Part shown: positions 37,657 to 45,619 of the stretch, in pieces
How the letters are laid out: each line of letters begins with the position of its first letter
Numbering within the stretch: position 1 is the stretch's first letter
Assembly: GCF_965248315.1 (NCBI RefSeq)
Contig: NZ_CBDFIX010000002.1
Location: 3,100,001-3,164,000 of the forward strand
Direction: 5' to 3'
Length of the DNA: 64,000 nt
Source: Ulvibacterium sp965248315
GTDB lineage: Bacteria; Bacteroidota; Bacteroidia; Flavobacteriales; Flavobacteriaceae
Translations under genes and position numbers: made by a program
The notes under the pieces: generated by a model
What the model was told of the DNA's origin: nothing
Database searches by the model: none
The model's input: only the letters and a program-made list of their open reading frames with translations

Positions 37657-38337
37657 ATGTTACAGCCATCAATTTCCAAGAAGTCCTTGGGTTTTTTAAA
37701 AAAACTGGAAAAAAATAACAATCGGGAATGGTTTAATGAACACAAACCGGAGTTTAAGCAGCATGAGGCCGATGCGAAGACTTTTTTTTCGGGAGTCATG
37801 GAAAATCTTAAGTTGCATGACGATATAGACAGGATGAAAGTGTTCCGAATTTATCGGGATGTCCGTTTTTCCAAGGACAAGAGTCCGTACAAGTCCCACT
37901 TTGCCTGTTCCTTTTCCCGTGCCGGTGCACGTTTACGTGGGGGGTATTATGTACAACTAAAACCGGGTGGGAGTTTTTTGGCCACCGGTTTTTGGGATCC
38001 CAACAAGGAAGATCTGTTCAGGATACGTAAGGAATTTGAACTCGATGCTTCGGAATTCAGAAACATCATCAACGATGAGAATTTTAAGCAAGTCTGGGGA
38101 GATTTGGTTGGGGATGGCGTAAAAACCGCACCCAAAGGTTTCGATAAGGAACACCCGGATATTGACCTGATAAAAAAGAAGCAGTTTATATTTGTCCGGA
38201 ATTTTTCGGACGATGAAGTAACATCGGATGGTTTTTCAAAGACCGTTGATGATTCGTTCCAGGCCATACGACCTTATTTTGATTTGATGAGCGATATCTT
38301 GACCACCAATCTCAACGGTGAATCGCTTTTAGACTAG
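37657..38337 (+). CDS. DUF2461 family protein
   Basis: A 226-residue soluble protein matching DUF2461: the N-terminal FLKKLEKNNNREWFNEHK, the VFRIYRDVRFSKDKSPYK motif and GGYYVQL. The family has no known activity. It runs convergently into the next gene with a nine-base overlap of the two 3' ends. Confidence 0.9.
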   Translation: MLQPSISKKSLGFLKKLEKNNNREWFNEHKPEFKQHEADAKTFFSGVMENLKLHDDIDRMKVFRIYRDVRFSKDKSPYKSHFACSFSRAGARLRGGYYVQLKPGGSFLATGFWDPNKEDLFRIRKEFELDASEFRNIINDENFKQVWGDLVGDGVKTAPKGFDKEHPDIDLIKKKQFIFVRNFSDDEVTSDGFSKTVDDSFQAIRPYFDLMSDILTTNLNGESLLD

Positions 38338-38736
38338 GACAGGCTCCTCAAAAAATTGTATTTGATCCTTTAACCGATCAATGACCATGCCCATCATGCG
38401 CTTGTTCAATGCCGAGGAGTTTTGGATGTAGTTTTGGTATTCCTCTATAGTAAATTGACCGATGATCATCCCTTTTAGGGAATTCCTGAATTTAATGTCC
38501 TTTTGAATGGCATTTTCGATGTATTCCAAACGTTTGTCCGGCGTTAAATCGTAGAAACCATTTTTATGTTTCCTAATATAATTCCCAAAAGCCGCCAGCA
38601 GCAAAGGGTTCTGAAACTTGATAATGGGCCGTAAGGTTTCGTTCTGGAAACGCGCTTCATCGGTCATTTCAAGGGTGGTTTTAGCTTTTGGAATGTCAAG
38701 ACGGATTTTTAAAAGAGAATGGGACCTATCGCTCAT
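38329..38736 (-). CDS. Conserved hypothetical protein
   Basis: A 135-residue soluble, mostly helical protein without signal or membrane segment. Similar short proteins occur in flavobacteria, sometimes labelled glyoxalase without supporting motifs; I see no metal-binding pattern to support that name. Confidence 0.65.
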   Translation of the reverse strand: MSDRSHSLLKIRLDIPKAKTTLEMTDEARFQNETLRPIIKFQNPLLLAAFGNYIRKHKNGFYDLTPDKRLEYIENAIQKDIKFRNSLKGMIIGQFTIEEYQNYIQNSSALNKRMMGMVIDRLKDQIQFFEEPVLV

Positions 38737-39185
38737 GTCGAGAAGTTTCTATAAAGTTAGCGGTTATTGCGTATCCCAATTTTGGAAAATGGTGAAGTTT
38801 TCAACGGGTTTATGAACAGATGGAAAGGGTTTTAAGTGTTAAGTGTTAAGTGTTGAATTTTGAGTTTTGGAATTTGGGTTTTGCGTTCAGCGAATAGCGT
38901 TTAGCGTTTCAAGTTTCTAGTTTCAGATTTTGCCTTTTGAATTTTGAGTTCTCCTTTTTGAAGTAATTTTTAATTAGTTCCATTAGATTTATGAAATCAT
39001 AGTCGATAGACGTAATGTAACTAGTTCTGAAAAAAAGGGGCCAAAACAGTCCTTAAGATTTATTGGCATTTACACAAAATTACGTTTGGATTGAACCAAT
39101 TTGTAAAAATATTTTATTTTACGCTTATCTATAAAATGCACATAACATTTTGAGTAATTTCATTAATCTTAAACTACTGAACGAA
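38737..39185. repeat. Noncoding region with degenerate word repeats
   Basis: No gene is visible in about 450 bases. TTAAGTG occurs three times in tandem (38832-38852) and is followed by a run of drifting short words such as AATTTTGAGTTTTGG, GCGTTCAGCGAATAGCG and TTTCAAGTTTCTAGTTTC to about 38970. It marks the left edge of the AT-richer accessory region. Confidence 0.55.
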
Positions 39186-39998
39186 ATGCTCAAAAATTTA
39201 CTGCTCTTATTTTTTATTTTTTTTTATTTTAATATTCACTGTCAAATTGATACTATTAATTTGGTTTCATGGAATATTCGAGATTTTGGGAAAACAAAAA
39301 ATAGTGCTGAACTTGAAAAGATTGCCGAAATAGTACGAGATACTGATATACTGGCGATTCAAGAAGTCGTAGCTGGTTATGGTGGTGCTCAAGCGGTAGC
39401 TAAACTATCGGATATTCTTAACAGAAAGGGAGCCCAATGGGATTATGTAATCAGCAACCCTACCAATAGTCCTAAATATGCCACCGAACGTTACGCTTTC
39501 ATTTGGAAGACAAAGAATATCAAAATAAAGAATAGAGGTTGGCTACTTGATGAATTGAATCCGACCATAGACAGAGAACCCTTTTTGCTGAATTTCTATT
39601 TGAACAAGCAAAAATTCACTGTAATTAATTTTCACTCTAGACCATACAATAAAAATCCTGAAAGTGAAATAAAAGCTTTGAGTTTTTTTGTCGTGGATTC
39701 ACTAAAAACCCCTTTAATAATTGCCGGTGATTTTAACGTGGATGAAAAAGAACCCGTTTTTGGCCTTTTGAAAAGCAAAGGATATAAAGCAACTATTACC
39801 AATCAAAAAACAACATTGAAAAAGACTTGTAAGCGGGGAGACTACTTAAATTACACTATAGATAATATTTTTTATTCAAGCGATATTAAAAGGGTTGATG
39901 GAGGAGTGATAGATTTTGTTCAATTTTGTGATAACCTTGAGCTGGCTAGAAAATTATCAGACCATTTGCCTGTCTTCTTTGAATTCATTTTGGAATAA
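39186..39998 (+). CDS. Secreted endonuclease/exonuclease/phosphatase-family protein
   Basis: A 270-residue protein with a signal peptide (cleavage near NIHC, residue 19). The EEP metal-dependent hydrolase motifs are present in order: VSWNIRDFG, AIQEVV, AGDFNVDE and SDHLPVFF. It could cleave nucleic acid or phosphoester substrates in the periplasm or outside the cell. The ATG at 39186 begins directly at the signal peptide and is preferred over the TTG at 39150. Confidence 0.85.
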   Translation: MLKNLLLLFFIFFYFNIHCQIDTINLVSWNIRDFGKTKNSAELEKIAEIVRDTDILAIQEVVAGYGGAQAVAKLSDILNRKGAQWDYVISNPTNSPKYATERYAFIWKTKNIKIKNRGWLLDELNPTIDREPFLLNFYLNKQKFTVINFHSRPYNKNPESEIKALSFFVVDSLKTPLIIAGDFNVDEKEPVFGLLKSKGYKATITNQKTTLKKTCKRGDYLNYTIDNIFYSSDIKRVDGGVIDFVQFCDNLELARKLSDHLPVFFEFILE

Positions 39999-40053
39999 GT
40001 TTCGTCTCTTTTATGTTATCAATTAACTCTAAAAGAGTTGCAATTGAAAAATC

Positions 40054-40731
40054 TTATTGAATTTTCTTTATTTCGAGAATCGTATTCTCAATTAAAGTTG
40101 GAATATTGCCACTACGAATAGCCTCATAATTGACTTCTAACCCATTATAAACATCAACAGCGGTGCAGAAAGCAGGATTTACATAATACTCATCTGAGAA
40201 GTTTTGTTTTAAATATCTATATGCTATATCGGCAAACATTCCCAGTTCACTTTTTTTATATCCGTTAAGTTTTGAAATAAACCAAATAGCGCCAATTTCA
40301 TTACTTCCATTTTCAGAGAATGAGAAAACATGATTTGGTTTTGCTTCAACAGGAAAACCTTTAATATCCAGAATGGACTTATTCTTCGGTTGTACATGAA
40401 AAACTAAATTGGTTGCGGGTTTCAAATTTTGAAGATTAAAATCCTTAAAATTGTTTAAAATGTCAATATTTCTCTGAAATTGATTCTTTATTCTTTTGAT
40501 TTCGGAGTGTTTAATTTTCTCTGCTAATTGTTGGATTTTTTCATCAAGTAAAGAGGTATTTCCATTTCTGAAAGCATTGCTAATTGCACTTAAACAGCTA
40601 ATCCAATAATCTCCCCCACCAGAGTTATCCTCTGCACCTTTTTCCTTCTTAAGGTTATTGACAAAAGTCTTTTTTGTTCTCTCCGTTTTCCGGCGAAAAT
40701 CAATTAAATTCTTAACCGTTACTTTTTTCAT
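40054..40731 (-). CDS. Uncharacterised protein of the accessory island
   Basis: A 225-residue soluble, Lys- and Asn-rich protein. The first 100 residues are basic and helical, the rest contains mixed strands with a conserved-looking segment VEAKPNHVFSFS. There is no signal peptide. I do not recognise the family. It is 115 bases after DUF4236 in the same direction and may be the last gene of that operon or independent. Confidence 0.6.
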   Translation of the reverse strand: MKKVTVKNLIDFRRKTERTKKTFVNNLKKEKGAEDNSGGGDYWISCLSAISNAFRNGNTSLLDEKIQQLAEKIKHSEIKRIKNQFQRNIDILNNFKDFNLQNLKPATNLVFHVQPKNKSILDIKGFPVEAKPNHVFSFSENGSNEIGAIWFISKLNGYKKSELGMFADIAYRYLKQNFSDEYYVNPAFCTAVDVYNGLEVNYEAIRSGNIPTLIENTILEIKKIQ

Positions 40732-40846
40732 GCCTATTAGTTTTTGCTGTATTGCCCCTAAAATTTGAGAGGGGAAAAGCCCTACATTTTATAGATTAAA
40801 TTTTTAAAACACTTCTAAACTTCTTCATTTGTCCAGCGGTTAGTAC

Positions 40847-41101
40847 TTAAATAAAAGTAGCTGTCACTACATATACAGATACCATTGATATAAAAAATAT
40901 AATGCTTAATAGGCATCCACCTTTTTTAGATTTAGAAAATGTCTTCCGATAAGTCAAACCAGGGATACCTGTTCTTAAAGAGTAACCTTTAGAACTTAAA
41001 CTTCCTCTTTTGTTTCTATAACTCGGGGTAATACCTGATTTACTCACATTTATTCCCAGCCCCTTCCCTAACTTGATACGCTTGTTAAATCTAAATGCCA
41101 T
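40847..41101 (-). CDS. DUF4236 protein with C-terminal membrane helix
   Basis: An 84-residue protein with the DUF4236 pattern (FRFNKRIKLGKGLGINVSKS, then GLTYRK) and a membrane helix at about 64-83. DUF4236 is widespread, often in accessory and phage-related regions, without known activity. One base separates it from the upstream VWA-like gene. Confidence 0.85.
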   Translation of the reverse strand: MAFRFNKRIKLGKGLGINVSKSGITPSYRNKRGSLSSKGYSLRTGIPGLTYRKTFSKSKKGGCLLSIIFFISMVSVYVVTATFI

Positions 41102-41102
41102 G

Positions 41103-42014
41103 TTACTCGCTCAAAATAAATTCTCTTATTATCTTCTCCATATTGGAAGGTAAATCTGCTTGTTTGATTTCAAAATTTTTGACTCCCATTTCTTCAAGCC
41201 ACTTATTCCAGTAAGCTCTAATAACATCTTCTTCATGAGGGTTTTTATCGCTCGGATTTATCCCTAGAACCAAAACTTCCAAATTTGACAGCTCCTCATT
41301 TGCTTTAAGAAATCCAAAATCTTGTTGGTAAAATTTTTCTTTCCAACCAGTATTGTTAAATCCAAAATGCTCTATATCCTGAGGTGTTAAATATGTGGTT
41401 CTATTACCTTCTTTGATTCTTGTATTCTTATGAAATATGTAGCCATCAGTTAGAACTACCAAAATATTCCGAGACCCACCTTCAATACAATAGTCACTTA
41501 CTTTGTTCTTGAAAAACCTCCAAGTGTCCGAACCAACATAATGATCATCCTTTATTGCAGCTTCATAAATCAGCTTGGAAATACTGTCATATTTTTTACA
41601 AGTACTCAAGATTTTCTCCTTCGTAACATTGTCTTTATTAAAAGATATTTTTAAGATGCTTAGTTTCTTGTTGAGAGTATTATCAGAAGGTTCAGGATCT
41701 ATAAAAACTTGGATTTGATCATTTATCCTTATCATTTTCTTGTTCATCACATGAGCTTCAAAACTTTTTGCAATTGATTTTAAATACCCTACATCTCTCA
41801 AATAGAATTCCATTGCGGGAGATGGATATTTTTGGGGATTTATGCGATCCGACAGGTCTAAAAGCACACTAATATTCAAGTTTTCTCGATTGGGCGATAA
41901 CTTTGTGATTTCATGGTCATGAATGGATTTCTCCGAATTGGAATCTTCTTTACATGAGCTATGGAAAGCTGATGTCAGAATAGACAACAGTATGGCACAG
42001 AAATACTTTTTCAT
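41103..42014 (-). CDS. VWA-like putative lipoprotein
   Basis: A 303-residue exported protein with a hydrophobic signal and a possible lipidation Cys at residue 21. A VWA-like core is suggested by ISVLLDLSDRI (D53, S55; the third MIDAS position is Asp, not Ser) and VVLTDGY later. The metal site is thus altered. It follows the coiled-coil membrane gene by four bases and could be its periplasmic partner. Function unknown. Confidence 0.7.
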   Translation of the reverse strand: MKKYFCAILLSILTSAFHSSCKEDSNSEKSIHDHEITKLSPNRENLNISVLLDLSDRINPQKYPSPAMEFYLRDVGYLKSIAKSFEAHVMNKKMIRINDQIQVFIDPEPSDNTLNKKLSILKISFNKDNVTKEKILSTCKKYDSISKLIYEAAIKDDHYVGSDTWRFFKNKVSDYCIEGGSRNILVVLTDGYIFHKNTRIKEGNRTTYLTPQDIEHFGFNNTGWKEKFYQQDFGFLKANEELSNLEVLVLGINPSDKNPHEEDVIRAYWNKWLEEMGVKNFEIKQADLPSNMEKIIREFILSE

Positions 42015-42018
42015 TAGA

Positions 42019-43278
42019 CTAGTTTATCAGTTTATACAATCGTCCTTCGTAGCTTTCATCTGCAATATCATGCTCTTCTAAGTGCCTTTTTTCTTCTGTA
42101 GCACATTGCGATAATAGCTGATCACGCCTTTTCAGGGAATCAAAATTATCAGCGATAGCCAAAAACCAACCTTTGACATATTCAGCATGGTAGGTGAGGT
42201 AATGCTTGTTGGAAAAAACAAAACCGTCAATAGTTCTTTGTAGATCATTTATCTTTCCTTCAATCCCGGAAATTTCTTCTTTGATAGGATTCATTTTTTC
42301 TACCTGATTGGCTATCTCTTGTTCGCAATTAAGAATATCTTCTCTTTTGGATTTGATAAATGTTTTGATTTTATCAAAATTGTCATACTCCTTCATAATG
42401 AAATCAAACACCAATCCCCAGATAATGTAGACTACAAAGCCGGCAAATATTATTCCCCAAAACTCTGCTTTGGTGAAAGCAATTTGAACATTGAAATCAG
42501 GTGAGTTTAATGTTTTCTCAATATCATATATCTTTTTCTCTATTTGGTACGCGAGGATCGCATCAAAAATGAAAGTGACAATAAAAAGCGTTCCTATCTT
42601 GATATAGGAAATCCAGTTTTTATGTTTTTGGAACATATGGATAAGATATCCTAGCCCCATAAAAGCGAAGGGTATGGTAGAAACAAAAATACCTTCAAGC
42701 CACCCATCTTCAATGGCCTTGGTCAAGGCATTGGCATCAAAAATTGCATTGGTCAACTGATCGGTATCAAATACTTTGAAAAAAGCGGAATACGATGCCG
42801 ATATGTAGAAAACCAGTAGATAGAATGTAATCGGAATCAATACAATTAAACCTAAGTAAAATTGAGCTTTGGGTTTTTTATCTGCATCCTCAACATACTT
42901 TTCAGGATTTTGTTTTACATCGGCTATTTCATTTCTATAATTCGAGATTTTCTGTTCCAAAGCTGAAATAGATTCTTCTACTATAGCCTTGACGGTTTTC
43001 CTCTTTTTTAATTCAATCTCATACTTACTTTTTTCCTGTACATAGGGTTCTTTCAATTCTTTCTGCAATTTCTCATTTTCCCTACATTTTCCTTTATAAT
43101 CCATATATACATCTTGCAAGCAGGCTTTGAAAATCATATGATTTCCTTCTGCTTGTTTTGAAGAACCATAACCGCTTTCAAAAAATGTGAGTTTTATTTT
43201 TTCTTCTTCTTGCTCTTTTTCCTCTACTTCTTGAGGGGCTGTTTTCTTAATCGAAAATATTTTTTTTAGGGAATTCAT
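42019..43278 (-). CDS. Coiled-coil four-helix membrane protein, uncharacterised
   Basis: A 419-residue protein: a charged N-terminus (Glu-rich 18-27), a coiled coil (about 62-120), four membrane helices (about 140-161, 196-215, 225-245 and 272-293) and a second coiled coil (about 305-352). With both ends in the cytoplasm it looks like a scaffold or channel-like element. It is one base after the TerB-like gene and four before the VWA-like lipoprotein. I know no named family. Confidence 0.7.
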   Translation of the reverse strand: MNSLKKIFSIKKTAPQEVEEKEQEEEKIKLTFFESGYGSSKQAEGNHMIFKACLQDVYMDYKGKCRENEKLQKELKEPYVQEKSKYEIELKKRKTVKAIVEESISALEQKISNYRNEIADVKQNPEKYVEDADKKPKAQFYLGLIVLIPITFYLLVFYISASYSAFFKVFDTDQLTNAIFDANALTKAIEDGWLEGIFVSTIPFAFMGLGYLIHMFQKHKNWISYIKIGTLFIVTFIFDAILAYQIEKKIYDIEKTLNSPDFNVQIAFTKAEFWGIIFAGFVVYIIWGLVFDFIMKEYDNFDKIKTFIKSKREDILNCEQEIANQVEKMNPIKEEISGIEGKINDLQRTIDGFVFSNKHYLTYHAEYVKGWFLAIADNFDSLKRRDQLLSQCATEEKRHLEEHDIADESYEGRLYKLIN

Positions 43279-43279
43279 A

Positions 43280-43681
43280 TTATTCTTCCATTTTGGATAT
43301 CAATTCTTTTAGCGGAATATTGGACTTTGCGTTTTCTAATAGAAATTCACAGATATCATTAACATTCTCTTCTTCGAAATCAAATTTTAGGCAGTACTTT
43401 CTTAAAGTATTTACCTCATCATCTGTTGCGAGGCCATCGGCCCAAATCATTAAGGCCAAATCATATAGGTATTCAATTTTTCCCTCTAGCGATGTTGGGA
43501 TTTTGGAATCTTGTGAAGGATGCAATAAAATATCGTTTAATTGATCTTTACTTATTCCTCTTTCCTCAGCGAATTTGTAGAGCATCTGTAATTCCAGAAC
43601 ATCAAAATTGTCATCAGTAAAAGCTATCTGATAAAGTCTCAAAAAATGACTTCTCAATTCAGTGGAAATATTCATCATCAC
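43280..43681 (-). CDS. TerB-like protein
   Basis: A 133-residue all-helical soluble protein. Acidic residues in AFTDDNFDVLELQML and ALMIWADGLATDDE match the metal-binding helices of the TerB domain, which occurs in tellurite resistance, phage defence and membrane-stress complexes. It leads the TerB / coiled-coil membrane / VWA-like trio. Confidence 0.7.
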   Translation of the reverse strand: MMMNISTELRSHFLRLYQIAFTDDNFDVLELQMLYKFAEERGISKDQLNDILLHPSQDSKIPTSLEGKIEYLYDLALMIWADGLATDDEVNTLRKYCLKFDFEEENVNDICEFLLENAKSNIPLKELISKMEE

Positions 43682-43687
43682 AACATG

Positions 43688-43987
43688 TTAGTTATTATTG
43701 TTTTCGCAGGCTATTCCATCATTGTCTCTATCTAAATTGGAATAGCAACTTCTATTACTTTCAAAAGCGGACTGGGCTGCAGTTTGAGATGAAAAATCGG
43801 AGCAATTGCTATCGCAATCTGAATCGTTTTCACATGATATGGCTATTAAGATTATTAGCATAAGCATAGCGAAGCCAAAGCAACCCTTTTTCGTTTTCCT
43901 TCCTTTGGATTTTTTAAGTGATTTGGTCACAAAATGGCCTTGAACGTATGTGCCATCTTTCTTGTAATATCCTCTGCGATATTTCAT
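43688..43987 (-). CDS. Excalibur calcium-binding domain protein
   Basis: A 99-residue protein with a basic cytoplasmic start (including YYKKDGTYVQGHF), a hydrophobic segment with a possible lipidation Cys (LIAISC, about residue 53) and a C-terminal Excalibur domain with the calcium loop DRDNDGIACE and two further Cys residues. The domain is extracellular. Six bases before the TerB-like gene. Confidence 0.8.
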   Translation of the reverse strand: MKYRRGYYKKDGTYVQGHFVTKSLKKSKGRKTKKGCFGFAMLMLIILIAISCENDSDCDSNCSDFSSQTAAQSAFESNRSCYSNLDRDNDGIACENNNN

Positions 43988-43995
43988 TTAATATT

Positions 43996-44133
43996 TTATT
44001 TAGGAGGTTTTCTTTTATGCGGTTTTACAGGTACGTTTTTAGGGCCTGTTTTAGGACCATTAGGATTTTTTCTTGGCACTGGAGAAGGTTTTGATCTTCT
44101 GTGTGGTTTTACTGGAACTGTTTTCTTTGCCAT
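43996..44133 (-). CDS. Small Lys/Pro-rich peptide
   Basis: A 45-residue highly basic peptide containing two copies of the word VPVKPH separated by a PRKNPNGPKTGPK-type linker. The ATG at 44133 avoids overlap with the YegP-like gene, whereas the longer frame to 44214 would overlap it. No structure or family is recognised; it may bind nucleic acid or acidic polymers. Confidence 0.5.
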   Translation of the reverse strand: MAKKTVPVKPHRRSKPSPVPRKNPNGPKTGPKNVPVKPHKRKPPK

Positions 44134-44144
44134 TTCGAAATGCA

Positions 44145-44333
44145 TTAATTGGTCAAATCTTCTACCTGCGCAACGGGCGCATCTCTTTTTACCGCTTCGA
44201 TTCCGTTTTTGCAAGATTGTTTTGCATTGTACATCTCGCTTGTAGCGATGATTTCACCATTGCCTTTGGAGCGAAGGTTAAAATAGAATTTGCCGTTGCT
44301 ACTCTTTTTGATTTCAAATTTTGGAAATGCCAT
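44145..44333 (-). CDS. YegP-like DUF1508 protein
   Basis: A single-repeat DUF1508 protein of 62 residues, with the pattern NGKFYFNLRSKGNGEII, then SEMY and CKNGIEAV. Family members are small and widespread, of unknown role. It is the first gene of the leftward island operon, with the palindrome/TAGGTTTG promoter directly upstream. Confidence 0.88.
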   Translation of the reverse strand: MAFPKFEIKKSSNGKFYFNLRSKGNGEIIATSEMYNAKQSCKNGIEAVKRDAPVAQVEDLTN

Positions 44334-44361
44334 GATTTTTTTGGTTTTTATTTTGTTTCCC

Positions 44362-44406
44362 CAAACCTAAAGGCATTCAAAAAGAATTCCTTACAGATAT
44401 CTGTAA
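44362..44406 (-). promoter_or_regulatory. Promoter A: palindromic operator plus TAGGTTTG box
   Basis: On the minus strand a perfect 16-base palindrome TTACAGATATCTGTAA (44406-44391), 21 bases, then TAGGTTTG (44369-44362), an exact TAnnTTTG box. The ATG of the YegP-like gene follows 28 bases later. The same arrangement with the same spacing is found at 45527-45571. Confidence 0.75.
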
Positions 44407-44465
44407 AGCAAAGAAGTAATGTCAAAAAGTTTTTTAAATGTGTAGTATTGTTGTTGAAATGAGAA

Positions 44466-44684
44466 CTAATCTTCCCATCCGCAAAGCGTTCTGCCCATAT
44501 TTTTCGCCTCTTTCAAAGTGACCTCATAGATTTTGGTAGAGCAACGGGAAAGCCCCCGGCAATGCTTGTTATAATGATATCGCTTACTTCCCTTGCCCTT
44601 GCAGACATAGACTTTGTTTTTCTCAATAGTTGAAAAATTTAAACCAACAAAAAGTATGCAGAGATATATGGTAAATGATTTCAT
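44466..44684 (-). CDS. Small exported Cys-rich protein
   Basis: A 72-residue protein with a signal peptide (about 1-18) and the pattern YHYNKHCRGLSRC, then a C-terminal GRTLCGWED. Such short YH-x4-CxGL-x2-C proteins occur in Bacteroidota and may bind a metal through His and Cys. Function is unknown. Confidence 0.7.
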   Translation of the reverse strand: MKSFTIYLCILFVGLNFSTIEKNKVYVCKGKGSKRYHYNKHCRGLSRCSTKIYEVTLKEAKNMGRTLCGWED

Positions 44685-44898
44685 AACAAGCAGTAATAAT
44701 TCAAATTAATAGTCGTCTATTCCAATATTTTGTTTTCATTTTTTAGTCTAAGGCTTTAATTGGGTTGGGAGTACCACGATGAGTCGTTTAATAGTGTTAG
44801 ACAAAGAGCTGCTATTTCGGAAATTTCAGATTGGTCTACTACATCATGATCTTTCACTGCTCCATCGATGCAGATTTTCAAGTCGGTCGCACCACTCT

Positions 44899-45135
44899 TC
44901 ACTTCACTTCACTTAGTGATAAATCCTTATTTGTCAAATAGACGAAGTCAGCACAAGTTGCCAGTTTATTTCTTTCTGTAGCTGATTTCCAATCGATTAT
45001 TTTGGCTTTATGTAGAGTCCCTCCTTTAAACCATTCGTTGGATTCTACAATTGGACCTGATAAATTACTATTATTAGAACAACCACATTTCCAAATGAAT
45101 AAAACAACCGCAATAACAATGATGACTTTTTTCAT
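44899..45135 (-). CDS. Small lipoprotein
   Basis: A 78-residue protein with a hydrophobic signal and Cys residues at WKCGC suitable for lipidation. The end is encoded by a short CTTCA tandem repeat (about 44897-44918), so its length may vary between strains. Its start overlaps the stop of a 23-codon ORF by ATGA. Confidence 0.6.
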   Translation of the reverse strand: MKKVIIVIAVVLFIWKCGCSNNSNLSGPIVESNEWFKGGTLHKAKIIDWKSATERNKLATCADFVYLTNKDLSLSEVK

Positions 45136-45203
45136 GACTTATTGCTTATTTGCTTATCTGAGTTTTCGATTAGTTTTTGTAGCAGATTATTTGTTTCATT
45201 CAT
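45132..45203 (-). CDS. Micro-ORF, 23 codons
   Basis: Begins with ATG and reads MNETNNLLQKLIENSDKQIS, then three more residues. It starts six bases after the stop of the preceding micro-ORF and overlaps the next gene by ATGA, which suggests coupled translation, but the length alone does not prove it is real. Confidence 0.35.
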   Translation of the reverse strand: MNETNNLLQKLIENSDKQISNKS

Positions 45204-45208
45204 AATGC

Positions 45209-45328
45209 TTAAACGCTCATCAATTTTATAATACCATGGACAACCCAACGAAAGACGAAAAACAATACTGAAAGCAAGCATAGCAATAAAATGAATATTA
45301 GGGCTGGTAAGCTAGATTCATTCATCAT
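45209..45328 (-). CDS. Micro-ORF encoding a single-helix membrane peptide
   Basis: A 39-codon ORF with two ATG codons at its start. After MMNESSLPAL comes a continuous hydrophobic helix (about 8-30) and a short basic tail. It lies between promoter B and the small lipoprotein gene, all in the same direction. Confidence 0.45.
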   Translation of the reverse strand: MMNESSLPALIFILLLCLLSVLFFVFRWVVHGIIKLMSV

Positions 45329-45355
45329 TAAATCAATGGTAAATAATATTAGCAT

Positions 45356-45499
45356 CTAATTTTTACACCCATTTCTATCACAGGTTATCCTCTCATTGGA
45401 GCCTACCCAGTGACTTGCGGAAGTATCTAAACCGCATCCGGTCTCTCCTCCTTTATATCCTTTGTGTACTTCTCCTGTTTCTGTGTTTTTTACAGCCAT
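45356..45499 (-). CDS. Small 47-residue Gly/Cys protein
   Basis: The peptide begins MAVKNTETGEVHKGYKGG and ends CDRNGCKN, with three Cys (22, 40, 45) and His at 12 and 30, so metal binding is possible. Its ATG is 27 bases after the TAGGTTTG box of promoter B, the same distance as in promoter A, which supports it being a real gene. No family is recognised. Confidence 0.6.
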   Translation of the reverse strand: MAVKNTETGEVHKGYKGGETGCGLDTSASHWVGSNERITCDRNGCKN

Positions 45500-45526
45500 A
45501 ATTTCTTTACTTTAAGTTTTACCAAA

Positions 45527-45575
45527 CAAACCTAAACCCATTAAACAACAATCCCTTACAGGTTTCTGTAAGGGA
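45527..45575 (-). promoter_or_regulatory. Promoter B: palindromic operator plus TAGGTTTG box
   Basis: On the minus strand TTACAG-AAAC-CTGTAA (45571-45556, extended by GGGA on both sides to 45552-45575), then 21 bases, then TAGGTTTG (45534-45527). Spacer sequence is also largely shared with promoter A. The hairpin could additionally end the response regulator operon. Confidence 0.7.
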
Positions 45576-45619
45576 CTTAAATTTGTTTTTAATAATAGGG
45601 GTTCAGGAAAAATTAGATA

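Noticed and set aside
44899..44918. CTTCA tandem repeat as a CRISPR or phase-variation array
   Set aside because: Only three short copies at the 3' end of a small gene; too few to support an array, noted in the gene entry.
45552..45575. Reading the palindrome at promoter B only as a terminator
   Set aside because: It could form a hairpin with a T-rich tail, but the same palindrome in promoter A has no loop and no T-run, and the common 21-base spacing to TAGGTTTG is better explained by an operator. A double role is not excluded.
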